Part shown: positions 25,701 through 33,544 of the stretch, one piece after another
Position numbering within the stretch: the first letter of the stretch is position 1
Layout of the letters: the number at the start of each line of letters is the position of its first letter
NCBI GenBank assembly: GCA_965223835.1
Contig: CBDCXQ010000001.1
Coordinates: 806,001 to 870,000 of the forward strand
From: CAVYXZ01 sp965223835
GTDB taxonomy: Bacteria > Chloroflexota > Anaerolineae > Aggregatilineales > Phototrophicaceae
Reading direction: 5' to 3'
Length of the DNA: 64,000 bases
The notes under the pieces: generated by a model
Seen by the model: the letters and a program-made list of their open reading frames with translations, nothing else
The model's database searches: none
What the model was told of the DNA's origin: nothing
Program-made: the position numbers and the translations under genes

Positions 25701-28700
25701 CCGATCTGGAAGATGCGACGCAGAGCCAGACCTGGACGGTTGAAGCGACCGTCCGTGATGAAAGTGGCTTGACCGTTTCCGGGCGCACGGATGTGATCGT
25801 CAACAAGGGGCTGATCTATCTGGGTGCACGACCGGCCCAATATGTGGGATCGGTTGGGGAAGCCAACGAAATTGAAATCATCGCCGTCGATTGGGAGAGC
25901 CAACCGGTTGCCAATCAAGCCGTAGAAATTGAGGTAGTGGAACGGCGCTGGTCCAGTGTGCAGGAAGAGGATGAACTGGGCCGCACGACCTGGACCTGGG
26001 AGGTCGAAGAATTGCCAGTTACAACCGGCGCTGTGACCACCGACGCCAACGGTAAAGCGACCTTCAGTTTTGAGCCGCCGAGTGGTGGCGTTTTCAAAGT
26101 AAAGGTAAACGGACGCGACAGCGCGGGCAATGATGTGATCTCGGCGACCACGCTGTGGGTCTCCAGTCGTGAGTATGTTGCGTGGCGGCAGCAAAACAGC
26201 AACCGGATTGACCTGATTGCCGACCAAACCGATTACAACATCGGCGATACGGCAGAGATTTTGCTGACGTCGCCGTTCCAGGGTACGGTTGAAGCGTTGG
26301 TGACGGTCGAGCGGGGCAAGGTGTTGACGACGGAACGGGTGACAATGGACAGCAACTCGTTTGTCTATGAGCTACCCATCATTGACGAGTATGCACCAAA
26401 TGTCTTTGTGACGGTGATGATCGTCAAAGGCGTGGATGAGAACAATCCGGTCGCCGGGTTCCGCATGGGTATGGTCGAATTGGGCGTGGAGACGGAGCGC
26501 AAAGCGATTAGCATCCAGGCGACGCCTGACCGGGAACAGGCTGGTCCACGCGAGACGGTGACATACACGATTGAAACTACGAATTGGGCCGGTGAGCCAG
26601 TCCAGGCCGAAGTCGGCGTTGCGTTGACGGATCTTGCGAGCCTATCCGTCGGTGAGCCGAACAGCCAGCCCATCCTGCGCTTCTTCTACGGTGAACAGGG
26701 TCTCGGCGTGCGGACGGCGACCCCCATGACCATCAACACCGATCAGGTTACTCAGACCGTGATTGATACGATCAAGGGCGGCGGCGGCGGCTTTGGTGAA
26801 GGTGGCATCTTCGATATTCGCCAGGATTTTGTTGATACGGCGTTTTGGGATGCAACGATTGAGACGGATGCGAATGGTCGGGCACAGATTGCGGTGTTGT
26901 TACCCGATAACCTGACGACGTGGCGTTTGGATACACGCGCGGTGACGAGTGGTACCGATGGCCTGACCCTGGTGGGCGAAGCGACCTTCGATTTGCTCAG
27001 CACCAAGCCGTTGCTGGTGCGTCCGGTGACGCCCCGTTTTGCGGTCGTTGATGATGTCGTCACGCTGGCGGCGATTGTCAACAATAATACCGATCAGGAC
27101 CTGCCAGTGGTGGTTGCCATTGAAGGTTCTGGCTTCACGATGCAGGGTGAGCCGCAGCAAACATTCACGATTCCGGCGGGTGGGCGTCAACGAGTCGATT
27201 GGCCGGTGACAGTCAACAACGTCGAAAATATGGACCTGACGTTCTTCGCCAACGGTAATGATGGTCAGTATACCGATGCCAGCAAGCCGCCGCTGGGCTT
27301 CGGTGATGAACGCCTATTGCCGGTCTACAAATATGAAGCGCCTGATTTGGTTGGCACGGGCGGTCTGCTGCGAGAGGCCGGTTCGCGCACCGAAGGGATT
27401 GCGTTGTCCCGAAGTTTTGATGTGACGCAGGGCGAACTGACGATCAGTCTCGATCCGTCGCTGGCAGCGACCACTATTGATGGGTTGGACTATCTGCAAA
27501 ACTTCCCGCATCAGTGCATCGAGCAAACAGTTAGCCGTTTCTTGCCCAACATCATGACGTTCCGTGCTCTCGATCAATTGGGGGTGGCTGATGCTGAACT
27601 CGAATTTGAACTAACGCAGGCAGTGAGCTTCGCGGTGCAGCGTTTGATGTCGCAGCAAAAAGCCAACGGTGGCTGGGGCTGGTTCGTACAGGACCATGCC
27701 AATCCGCTGACAACGGCTTATGCTTTAATCGGCCTTACGGAAGCACGGGCGGCTGGTTTCACGGTTGATGTGCGGGTTATTAGCCGTGCCCAGGACTATC
27801 TGCGAGGTCAAATGATTGTGCCGGGGCCGCAAAGCGAGACCTGGCAACTCAATCGGCAAGCGTTCATGCTGTATGCGCTGGCACGATCAGGTGTGCCAAA
27901 TGTCGCGCGCACGACCACGCTTTACGAATCACGTAACCGGCTGGACTACTACTCGAAAGCCTTCCTGGCGTTAACATTGGACCTGATTGACCCGAGTGAT
28001 AATGGTCGGACGGATACACTCGTCTCTGATCTTATCAACGGCGCCGTCATCAGCGCGACCGGTGCGCACTGGGAAGAAGCGCAGACTGATTATTGGAACT
28101 GGAACACGAATACGCGGTCAACGGCGATTGTGCTGAGTGCCCTCATCAAGCTGCGACCTGATAGTGATCTGCTGCCCAATGTGGTGCGGTCACTGATGGT
28201 GGCCCGCACGGCGGATGCCTGGGAGACGACACAGGAAACTGCCTGGGCGGTGATGGCACTGACCGACTGGATGGTCACGACGGGCGAACTTAACCCGGCT
28301 TACAGCTATTCAGCAGCGGTTAATGGCGATCTACTGGCGGAAGGCGATGCTATTCCGGCGACTGTCAGGGAATCGCAGAAATTGATCGTCGCGGTGGGCG
28401 ATCTCTTGCAAGATCAGGCCAACGAACTGGTCATCAGCCGGACGGATGGACCGGGCGTGCTGTACTACACGGCCCATCTGCGAACTTTCCTGCCCGTGCC
28501 CGAAATCGAACCACTCAATCGCGGCTTAAGTATCCAGCGGCGTTATGTCAATGCTGAAACCGGCGCGACCGTGACTGAAGCGCGGGTGGGCGATCTGATT
28601 GAGGTGCGTCTGACGATTGTTGCACCCAATAATCTTTACTACGCCGTCATTGAAGATCCGATTCCGGCGGGTAGCGAGGGCGTCAACCCCGACCTGGCAA

Positions 28701-28978
28701 CCAGTGAACAAATTGGCACGCGCCCCGGCCTGGATAGCAGTGATCCGCTGAGCTTTGGTTGGGGCTGGTGGTGGTTTAGCAATATCGAGTTCCGCGATGA
28801 GAAAGTTGTGCTCTACAGCAGCTTCCTCCCGGCGGGAACTTATGAATATGTTTATTCCATCCGCGCCGGTCTACCGGGGACCTACAACGTCATCCCCGCC
28901 AGCGGCAGTCAGTTCTATATGCCGGAGGTTTTTGGTCGCAGCGCTGGGAGTACCTTTACAATCCTGCCAGTCGAGTAG
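22760..28978 (+). CDS. Bacterial alpha-2-macroglobulin family protein
   Basis: 2072 residues, exported by a signal peptide (MRYFLLLMTVLVLSVPGLAAQ); no lipobox Cys is present. Order: several Ig-like repeats of the Big_5/SbsA type (about 25-430, recurring VxVxFNxPM and AYAWSFATVPP patterns); an SH3-like insert (about 543-620, RLRVGDSAIVISDP to WWEVRLRDDNTAWI); macroglobulin MG domains (YMYTDRPVYRPDQPAYFKG near 780); a Gly-rich bait-like stretch (GGGGGFGEGG near 1340); the A2M core (LPDNLTTWRLDTRAVT); the thioester motif CIEQ (Cys1586-Gln1589); and the helical terpenoid-toroid domain with GGWGWF. Such proteins trap attacking proteases. The usual partner, PBP1C, is not next to it. Confidence 0.93.
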   Translation: MRYFLLLMTVLVLSVPGLAAQPTPDNPLTIIETTPFVGEELGSQEPVTLFFDRPVDCASAASAITVEPVIAGTVNCDAVSASFAPDAPWPIGTQVTLTATTSLVGQDGVALAEPFILELNTIGELAVAEVLPDDGSTDIETDAVITVIFNRPVVPLVSNEDRDTLPDPLTIDPAVAGQGEWLNTAIYMFRPDTALAGGTTYAVTVDAGLTAVDGAVLANAYAWSFATVPPAIVETMPLDLASDVPLDEAISVTFNQPMDQASVESSFFLRPDDDAAAAITGSFDWAEDSTRFEFLPTETLELERFYSAGFEADGARSLNGNASLTGATDWSFITVPEPGITGTAPFRGEQDVSVFTSFQIFFASPMNRDTLRDKITIEPEPFRQVDSFYYEFDNSYNLSFAHEPSADYTITIEQGMEDIYGNVIERGRIITYTTAPYDPDISLQAPRGVGLYNAFNEQTQVFVTHRNISQMNLQLYAVPAQEFVSVVTDDPYDPAYNYSPLSSQLLADWTIESTTPENQIRYELLNLGQRAGGNGVACAGAPESRLRVGDSAIVISDPDPVRARSAPVDGDVVDLLYRDYRLSVVGGPVCEDSIVWWEVRLRDDNTAWIAEGVGDEYFVDLQTPGQTTPVDIPAALNGDALAPGAYLLTMTAPETEAIGYAEQRHLVMVATANLMLKSAPNELLVWATNVNTGEPIANAPMSVLERGRGEVGTAMTDADGLARIAIPESQNAEPFAPRAAVLQTADHFGVGTTEWTQGIETYQFGFNSDFPSKYRIYMYTDRPVYRPDQPAYFKGVVRRRDDVTYTPPTEFNSVPVQIFDDRGEIVFDEELTLTPYGTFSGQFDIADDAPLGFYRINAEIPVSGFYGRESGGISFSVAEFRVPEFQVEVTPQQEQVVQNETLQVLVDSQFFFGGSVSDADVTYSVQANAYFFDYDGPGRYDFNDFDYDAGPGEFYGFFGREVASGEGRTDGEGKFLIELPADLEDATQSQTWTVEATVRDESGLTVSGRTDVIVNKGLIYLGARPAQYVGSVGEANEIEIIAVDWESQPVANQAVEIEVVERRWSSVQEEDELGRTTWTWEVEELPVTTGAVTTDANGKATFSFEPPSGGVFKVKVNGRDSAGNDVISATTLWVSSREYVAWRQQNSNRIDLIADQTDYNIGDTAEILLTSPFQGTVEALVTVERGKVLTTERVTMDSNSFVYELPIIDEYAPNVFVTVMIVKGVDENNPVAGFRMGMVELGVETERKAISIQATPDREQAGPRETVTYTIETTNWAGEPVQAEVGVALTDLASLSVGEPNSQPILRFFYGEQGLGVRTATPMTINTDQVTQTVIDTIKGGGGGFGEGGIFDIRQDFVDTAFWDATIETDANGRAQIAVLLPDNLTTWRLDTRAVTSGTDGLTLVGEATFDLLSTKPLLVRPVTPRFAVVDDVVTLAAIVNNNTDQDLPVVVAIEGSGFTMQGEPQQTFTIPAGGRQRVDWPVTVNNVENMDLTFFANGNDGQYTDASKPPLGFGDERLLPVYKYEAPDLVGTGGLLREAGSRTEGIALSRSFDVTQGELTISLDPSLAATTIDGLDYLQNFPHQCIEQTVSRFLPNIMTFRALDQLGVADAELEFELTQAVSFAVQRLMSQQKANGGWGWFVQDHANPLTTAYALIGLTEARAAGFTVDVRVISRAQDYLRGQMIVPGPQSETWQLNRQAFMLYALARSGVPNVARTTTLYESRNRLDYYSKAFLALTLDLIDPSDNGRTDTLVSDLINGAVISATGAHWEEAQTDYWNWNTNTRSTAIVLSALIKLRPDSDLLPNVVRSLMVARTADAWETTQETAWAVMALTDWMVTTGELNPAYSYSAAVNGDLLAEGDAIPATVRESQKLIVAVGDLLQDQANELVISRTDGPGVLYYTAHLRTFLPVPEIEPLNRGLSIQRRYVNAETGATVTEARVGDLIEVRLTIVAPNNLYYAVIEDPIPAGSEGVNPDLATSEQIGTRPGLDSSDPLSFGWGWWWFSNIEFRDEKVVLYSSFLPAGTYEYVYSIRAGLPGTYNVIPASGSQFYMPEVFGRSAGSTFTILPVE

Positions 28979-28994
28979 TATGTAGAGTTTGATA

Positions 28995-29025
28995 GGGGTA
29001 TAGTGCGTGCTGTGCCCCTTAATTT
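28995..29025 (+). terminator. Terminator after the alpha-2-macroglobulin gene
   Basis: GGGGTATAG (28995-29003) pairs with CTGTGCCCC (29010-29018) over nine positions including two G-T pairs, followed by TTAATTT. It lies 17 bases after the stop codon. Confidence 0.55.
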
Positions 29026-29074
29026 CCTCTACTAAACTCTTCGGATAGCCCAGCCACTCGTAAATCGCTTGCCT

Positions 29075-29271
29075 GATGCAGAACTACAATCGATAATCAC
29101 GGCCTTGAAAACGGGTGACAGGGGCAGGCCCGCAAGTTACTGAAGCCGTTGCTCAAGCAGCCAACGGCGGATCGCTGGTATATGGCTGCACTGCTCAGTA
29201 GAAACTGGCGACGCGCCCGGCAGTATCTAGATCGCTCGCTCCGATTGAACCCCAATCATGCTGACTTCTAA
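29075..29271 (+). pseudogene. Decayed TPR-protein fragment
   Basis: The 381-base gap between the macroglobulin gene and uspA is not empty. Read from 29075 it gives DAELQSIITALKTGDRGR; after a one-base shift near 29125 it gives ARKLLKPLLKQPTADRWYMA and continues to LRLNPNHADF before a stop at 29269. Together this matches the first 75 residues or so of the gene at 30065 (SALQAGDKARARELLQ, TAEAWYLAS, ALDPYHVDV). There is no start codon in a sensible place. It is most simply a truncated, frameshifted copy of a TPR/PPC gene. The rest of the gap holds the terminator and the uspA ribosome site. Confidence 0.7.
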
Positions 29272-29359
29272 CTTTTTATGAAACGTTTTTAGAGCAGTGA
29301 TACGAAAAATAGGGTAAGTTTACCGGGATGTTTGATCCCACTAGTCAGGAGTGAACTTA

Positions 29360-29992
29360 ATGGCTGAGCAAGTACCCTTCGAGAAAATAGTAGTGCCTTT
29401 GGATGGTTCGAAATGGGCCGAAAAAGCTATACCCCATGCTGAGCAAATTGCCCGGGGAGGGGGTGAGTTGATGTTAGTTCATGTTTTCCGGCCATCTGGT
29501 TCAGAGTTCTTGAGTGATTCGGCTATTGCAGGACAAACCTCACATATCGAAGAAGCAAGGAAACGCGCGGAACAATATGTGAAAAGTTTGCGGGGCCGCA
29601 TTCGTGGAAAGAGCATTCAAGTAAGTGCTCACCTCATCGAAGGCGGGGACACTGCGCAGCTCATCTGTAACTTTGTGAACGCTGAAGAGGCGGATGTCGT
29701 TGTAATGCCAGCTGCTAGCCATCATCGGTTAGTCCGAGTTTTGATGGGCGATTTGACCTCCAGCATTGGTGGATGTGTGAACGCCTGTCTCCTACTCGTT
29801 CGTGGCAAGGTCGAGGCAGAGTGGGATGCTGAATTACAACCGGAGTCAGATATTGCTTTAACATCCCCGGTGACTGAAACTGCCTCACCAGAATCACAAG
29901 TATTATTAAATCAGTTAAGTTCGCTACACGCTGCAGGAATTTTAAGTGCTGAAGAATTTGCCATCAAAAAAGCAGCCATAGAAAATCGTTAA
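29360..29992 (+). CDS. Universal stress protein with C-terminal SHOCT-like segment
   Basis: 210 residues. I start it at the ATG at 29360, eight bases after AGGAG; an in-frame GTG at 29351 overlaps that ribosome site. The UspA fold is clear: KIVVPLDGSKWAEKAIPHAEQIA, then ELMLVHVF, ADVVVMPAASH and the nucleotide loop region LMGDLTSSIGGCVNACLLLV, although the usual GxxGxGxxS pattern is altered. The last 30 residues (LLNQLSSLHAAGILSAEEF) look like a SHOCT module, a short helical segment often found at protein ends. Cytoplasmic; role in stress response is inferred from family only. Confidence 0.85.
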   Translation: MAEQVPFEKIVVPLDGSKWAEKAIPHAEQIARGGGELMLVHVFRPSGSEFLSDSAIAGQTSHIEEARKRAEQYVKSLRGRIRGKSIQVSAHLIEGGDTAQLICNFVNAEEADVVVMPAASHHRLVRVLMGDLTSSIGGCVNACLLLVRGKVEAEWDAELQPESDIALTSPVTETASPESQVLLNQLSSLHAAGILSAEEFAIKKAAIENR

Positions 29993-30064
29993 CACTTGTC
30001 TGACCAGGGGGAAGGTAACCTTAAATTATTGATGCTTTCGGTTATGGCTTGAAGTTGCGACCCT

Positions 30065-31003
30065 ATGATTTCCCCTGATCTCATTCCAGTGCTTTCCGCG
30101 TTGCAGGCTGGTGATAAGGCCCGCGCACGGGAGTTGCTGCAATCTATTCTCAAATTTAAACCCACCGCCGAAGCGTGGTATCTGGCTTCACGTGCAATGG
30201 AATCGGCTGACCATGAAATGATCTGCCTGCAACGCGCTCTGGCACTGGATCCCTACCATGTTGATGTCCGTCGCCGTATTCGGGCGTTAGATGCGAGTGG
30301 TGTTGCCGCTCCTGATGCAACAATCCCGCGGGCAGTGCCCCAACCCACCGCACCAGAAGATCTGGCTCCCGACGTTGCTCGACCTCAAATTGATGTAAGC
30401 GACGAGCAAATGCTGCCAGAGTCGATTAACAAGTCGCCGCTCAAAAAACCGAACCGGCGGCGCAAACGCGGTAAATGGTTTTATGTGGGGATTATCGGGT
30501 CAATCGTCGGCAGTTTGGCGGCTTCCTATTTTGTCCTGACCGTCCTCGGTTCACCCGTGCCCAGCCAGATCCGCAGCCGTTTTACCGGCGAAGAACCCGT
30601 CACCGAGATTGATGGGGTGCCGCTGGAGAATGTGCCACAGGCGGTGATGCAGGTTGAACCCGCCCAGACTTCAGTTTTGACGCGCAGTGAACCGCTGGCC
30701 GCCGCCCTTGATCCCGGATTCGCCCATGAATATACGTTTGAAGCCTATGGTGGCGATGAACTGGCGATTGGTATTCAATTTTTCTCGCCAACGGCGCAGC
30801 GGGTAAACCGCAATATCGCGATTCTGGACCCCAGTGGTCGCGATGCTGAGAATCAATGTGAACGCAACCGTATCTTGCAGGGCGATAACGGCGCGGCGAT
30901 TATCTGCAACATTCATCAAGCCGGCACCTGGAGTCTGCGCCTGCTCGGAATCGAAGGTCAGAGCACCGGGGCCTATGTCGTGACGATTGAGCGGATGCGC
31001 TAA
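30065..31003 (+). CDS. Membrane protein with N-terminal TPR-like and C-terminal PPC-like domains
   Basis: 312 residues. Residues 1-75 form a TPR-like helical repeat (SALQAGDKARARELLQSIL, ALALDPYHVDVRRRI). A Pro/Asp-rich linker and a very basic stretch (KKPNRRRKRGK) lead to one membrane helix (about 140-162). The remaining 150 residues lie outside and resemble a PPC-type beta sandwich (HEYTFEAYGGDELAIGI, GAYVVTIERM). The plan of cytoplasmic TPR, helix and external beta domain suggests a scaffold or sensor at the membrane. No specific function can be named. A decayed relative lies at 29075-29271. Confidence 0.75.
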   Translation: MISPDLIPVLSALQAGDKARARELLQSILKFKPTAEAWYLASRAMESADHEMICLQRALALDPYHVDVRRRIRALDASGVAAPDATIPRAVPQPTAPEDLAPDVARPQIDVSDEQMLPESINKSPLKKPNRRRKRGKWFYVGIIGSIVGSLAASYFVLTVLGSPVPSQIRSRFTGEEPVTEIDGVPLENVPQAVMQVEPAQTSVLTRSEPLAAALDPGFAHEYTFEAYGGDELAIGIQFFSPTAQRVNRNIAILDPSGRDAENQCERNRILQGDNGAAIICNIHQAGTWSLRLLGIEGQSTGAYVVTIERMR

Positions 31004-31074
31004 TTTGCAACACATTGACATGATGCTTCAGAGTTCGCAAGATTCGTGATTATGATTGCGCTAAGGATTTGATT

Positions 31075-32160
31075 ATGTATGCACTCTTATTTGCAGGCGG
31101 CGTTGGACAGCGCCTATGGCCGATTTCCCGTAAGAATACGCCCAAACAATTCTCACCCATCATCGGCGACAAGTCTTCATTTCAATTGGCAATTGAGCGT
31201 CTAACCGGGTTAATCCCATCTGACAATATTTTTATTTCAACCAATGAACGCTATTCAGACCTGTTAAGAGACCAGGCACCGACAATTCCTGCCGCAAATT
31301 TCATCCTGGAACCCACCCGGCGCGACCTGGCGGCGGCAGTGGCGCTGGCGTTTTTTACCCTCTACGATATGGGGTTGCGCGGTAGCATCATATTCCAATG
31401 GTCGGACAATTACATTCAGAACACGGCAGGTTTGCTTCAGGCAATTGAGGGGGTGCGGTTACTCATTGAAGATGACCCCAATCATGTGATTTTTCTGGGT
31501 GAAACGCCGCGTTTCCCGAATGAAAATTTGGGATGGGTAGAGCTGGGTGAACAAGAAGGTGTTACCAATGGCATGGCCTATTATGGCTTCAAGTCCTGGC
31601 ATTACCGACCAACGATCGAAGACTGTGTTGAAATGTTTGAATCCGGCGATTTTGTTTGGAACTCCGGTTACTTCGTGAGCGATATCGAGTTTGTAGTGCA
31701 GCAATTCCGGCGGACCGCACCGGAAGTGACGACGATTGTCGACGAAATCATCACCTATCGTGAGACCGATGCCTGGCAGGCCAAATTAAAACAACTCTAT
31801 CCGACGATTCCAGCGTTACATTTTGACACCGCTTTCCTCGAACGCTTGAAACCAGGGCAGGCGATTTTGCTAAAGTCTGATCTCAAATGGGCTGATCCGG
31901 GTAGTCTATATGCGCTGAAAGAGGCGCTGCAAACTTCGGACGATGCCAATGTGAAAATGGGCAAAGTAGTCGACATTGATACGCACGACAGCTTGATATT
32001 TAACGAAGAAGATCACAAGGTCGTATCGGTAATGGGGATGCGGGGTGTGGTGATTATCAACACCGATGATGCGGTTCTGGTGATCGACAAACACGCTGTT
32101 CGCTACATTGCCTCACTCCTAAACCAGTTGGAGTATGAAGGCTATGCTGATGTTCTCTGA
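31075..32160 (+). CDS. manC: Mannose-1-phosphate guanylyltransferase
   Basis: Makes GDP-mannose from mannose-1-phosphate and GTP, feeding glycan synthesis. 361 residues from the ATG at 31075, seven bases after AAGGA; the TTG at 31069 is less likely. The nucleotidyltransferase signature ALLFAGGVGQRLWPISRKNT and PKQF opens the protein. FILEPTRRDLAAAVALA, the donor-site region, WNSGYFVSD and the C-terminal left-handed helix part (DTHDSLIFNEEDHKVVSVMG) follow. The C-terminal isomerase domain of long bifunctional enzymes is absent. It ends 14 bases from a convergent gene. Confidence 0.9.
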   Translation: MYALLFAGGVGQRLWPISRKNTPKQFSPIIGDKSSFQLAIERLTGLIPSDNIFISTNERYSDLLRDQAPTIPAANFILEPTRRDLAAAVALAFFTLYDMGLRGSIIFQWSDNYIQNTAGLLQAIEGVRLLIEDDPNHVIFLGETPRFPNENLGWVELGEQEGVTNGMAYYGFKSWHYRPTIEDCVEMFESGDFVWNSGYFVSDIEFVVQQFRRTAPEVTTIVDEIITYRETDAWQAKLKQLYPTIPALHFDTAFLERLKPGQAILLKSDLKWADPGSLYALKEALQTSDDANVKMGKVVDIDTHDSLIFNEEDHKVVSVMGMRGVVIINTDDAVLVIDKHAVRYIASLLNQLEYEGYADVL

Positions 32161-32174
32161 CCGGGCAATCGCTT

Positions 32175-33032
32175 CTAATTGAAAAATTCCAGCAGGTGAT
32201 TATTCACTGCATCGGTTTTATCATGCTGCACCCAGTGCCCGGCGTCTTCAAACAGCACCAGTTGTCCATCATCACACAGTTCAATGCTGGGCTGGGCCAT
32301 TTCACTGCCCAGCGCGAAATCCTGCTTGCCCCACAGCATCAATGTCGGCACTTTGATGCGTGGGTCGTTCGGCGGCTTGGGCTGATGTTGGAATAAAGCC
32401 CGATACCAGTTTATCATGCTGGTTAACGCGCCCGGTTGTGACCACGCTTCTCGATAGTAGCGCAGGTCTTCTTCGTTGAACGAACCGGCATTGCTGCTGT
32501 CGAGTAGAGCGGATGCACCAGTAGCGAAGTTATTCCGGCGGATGCTAATTTCAGGCAATGCGGGAAGCTGAAAGAAGAACATGTACCAGCTTTTACGCAT
32601 CTGGGCAAAACTGCCCCGCAAATGTTGGCTCATAACTACCGGATGAGGCACGTTCATGATCGCCAGCTTTTTGAGGCGTTCCGGGTATTTGAGCGCGGTC
32701 CACCAGGCAACGGCTGCCCCCCAGTCATGCCCGGCGAGATAGGCTTGATCGGCTCCAGCAGCATCAATGAGGCCAACAACATCGGCGGCCAGATGATCGA
32801 GGCTGTAAGCGGCAATGCCCGCTGGCTTGTCGCTCAGATTATAGCCGCGCTGGTCAGGCACCCACACGCGAAAACCGTGTTCTGCCAGGAAATCCAGCTG
32901 CTTCTTCATGCCATACCAGAATTCGGGGAAGCCGTGTAACAGAATAACCAGCGGCCCGTCGGGTGGTCCAGCCTGAACGACATGCAAGTTAATGCCGTTG
33001 GTAGCGATCGTTTGGTGGTCATGCTCGATCAT
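32175..33032 (-). CDS. Alpha/beta hydrolase of the epoxide hydrolase type
   Basis: 285 residues from the ATG at 33032, which has AAAGGGGGA just upstream and overlaps the preceding stop as ATGA. The oxyanion HGFPEFWYGMK, the nucleophile elbow GHDWGAAVAW (Asp nucleophile near residue 105), a cap region with Tyr in NWYRALF, and the final catalytic His in GHWVQHD all fit soluble epoxide hydrolases. An Asp nucleophile also occurs in haloacetate dehalogenases, so the substrate is open. It is the last gene of a seven-gene minus-strand block. Confidence 0.85.
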   Translation of the reverse strand: MIEHDHQTIATNGINLHVVQAGPPDGPLVILLHGFPEFWYGMKKQLDFLAEHGFRVWVPDQRGYNLSDKPAGIAAYSLDHLAADVVGLIDAAGADQAYLAGHDWGAAVAWWTALKYPERLKKLAIMNVPHPVVMSQHLRGSFAQMRKSWYMFFFQLPALPEISIRRNNFATGASALLDSSNAGSFNEEDLRYYREAWSQPGALTSMINWYRALFQHQPKPPNDPRIKVPTLMLWGKQDFALGSEMAQPSIELCDDGQLVLFEDAGHWVQHDKTDAVNNHLLEFFN

Positions 33033-33544
33033 GATTCCCCCTTTAGTTGCTTGCGCATAATCCATTCATATTCTTCAACGAAGTGCTGCTCACCTTCAGG
33101 TGTATTATAATTCCAACACTCCAATTTTGACTCAACCACGCGATAACCAAGCCGTTCATACAGCCGCCTGGCGTTTGGGTTGCTGTGCTCAACGCCGAGT
33201 TCCGCGATGTTTAGCCCGTGTGCCGCGATGACCTGTTCGGCGTTCTGGATGAGGCGAGTGCCAATGCCCAGGTTGCGCATGGTGGTCAGTACGCGAAAGG
33301 CCCAGATAATCCCTACACCTTCGTTTGCCAACTTGACCAGATCAACCCACACCTGTCCAACCGGGAAGTTATTGGCTTCCGCAACCAGAAAAACGACTTC
33401 GCCTTGCTCGGCACGTTCGAAAGCGATTTCAATCGTTTGACGGAATGGTGTGAGTGACCCGAACCATTCCAGTGGGCGCAGGTCGTCGCGGGTCGCCGGG
33501 CGGATCGTTACGTTGAGGGTGATAGAGAATGTATCGAGCATCAT
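33029..33544 (-). CDS. GNAT-family acetyltransferase
   Basis: 171 residues from the ATG at 33544, which overlaps the upstream femAB-like stop (ATGA). The frame extends further upstream but only inside that gene. The core shows IRPATRDDLRPLEWFG, VFLVAEANNFPVGQVWVDL, an acetyl-CoA-binding loop NLGIGTRLIQNAE (R/Q-x-x-G-x-G/A type), ELGVEHSNPNARRLYERLGY and a final Trp/Tyr-rich strand. Substrate unknown. Start and stop overlaps on both sides indicate translational coupling with its neighbours. Confidence 0.88.
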   Translation of the reverse strand: MMLDTFSITLNVTIRPATRDDLRPLEWFGSLTPFRQTIEIAFERAEQGEVVFLVAEANNFPVGQVWVDLVKLANEGVGIIWAFRVLTTMRNLGIGTRLIQNAEQVIAAHGLNIAELGVEHSNPNARRLYERLGYRVVESKLECWNYNTPEGEQHFVEEYEWIMRKQLKGES

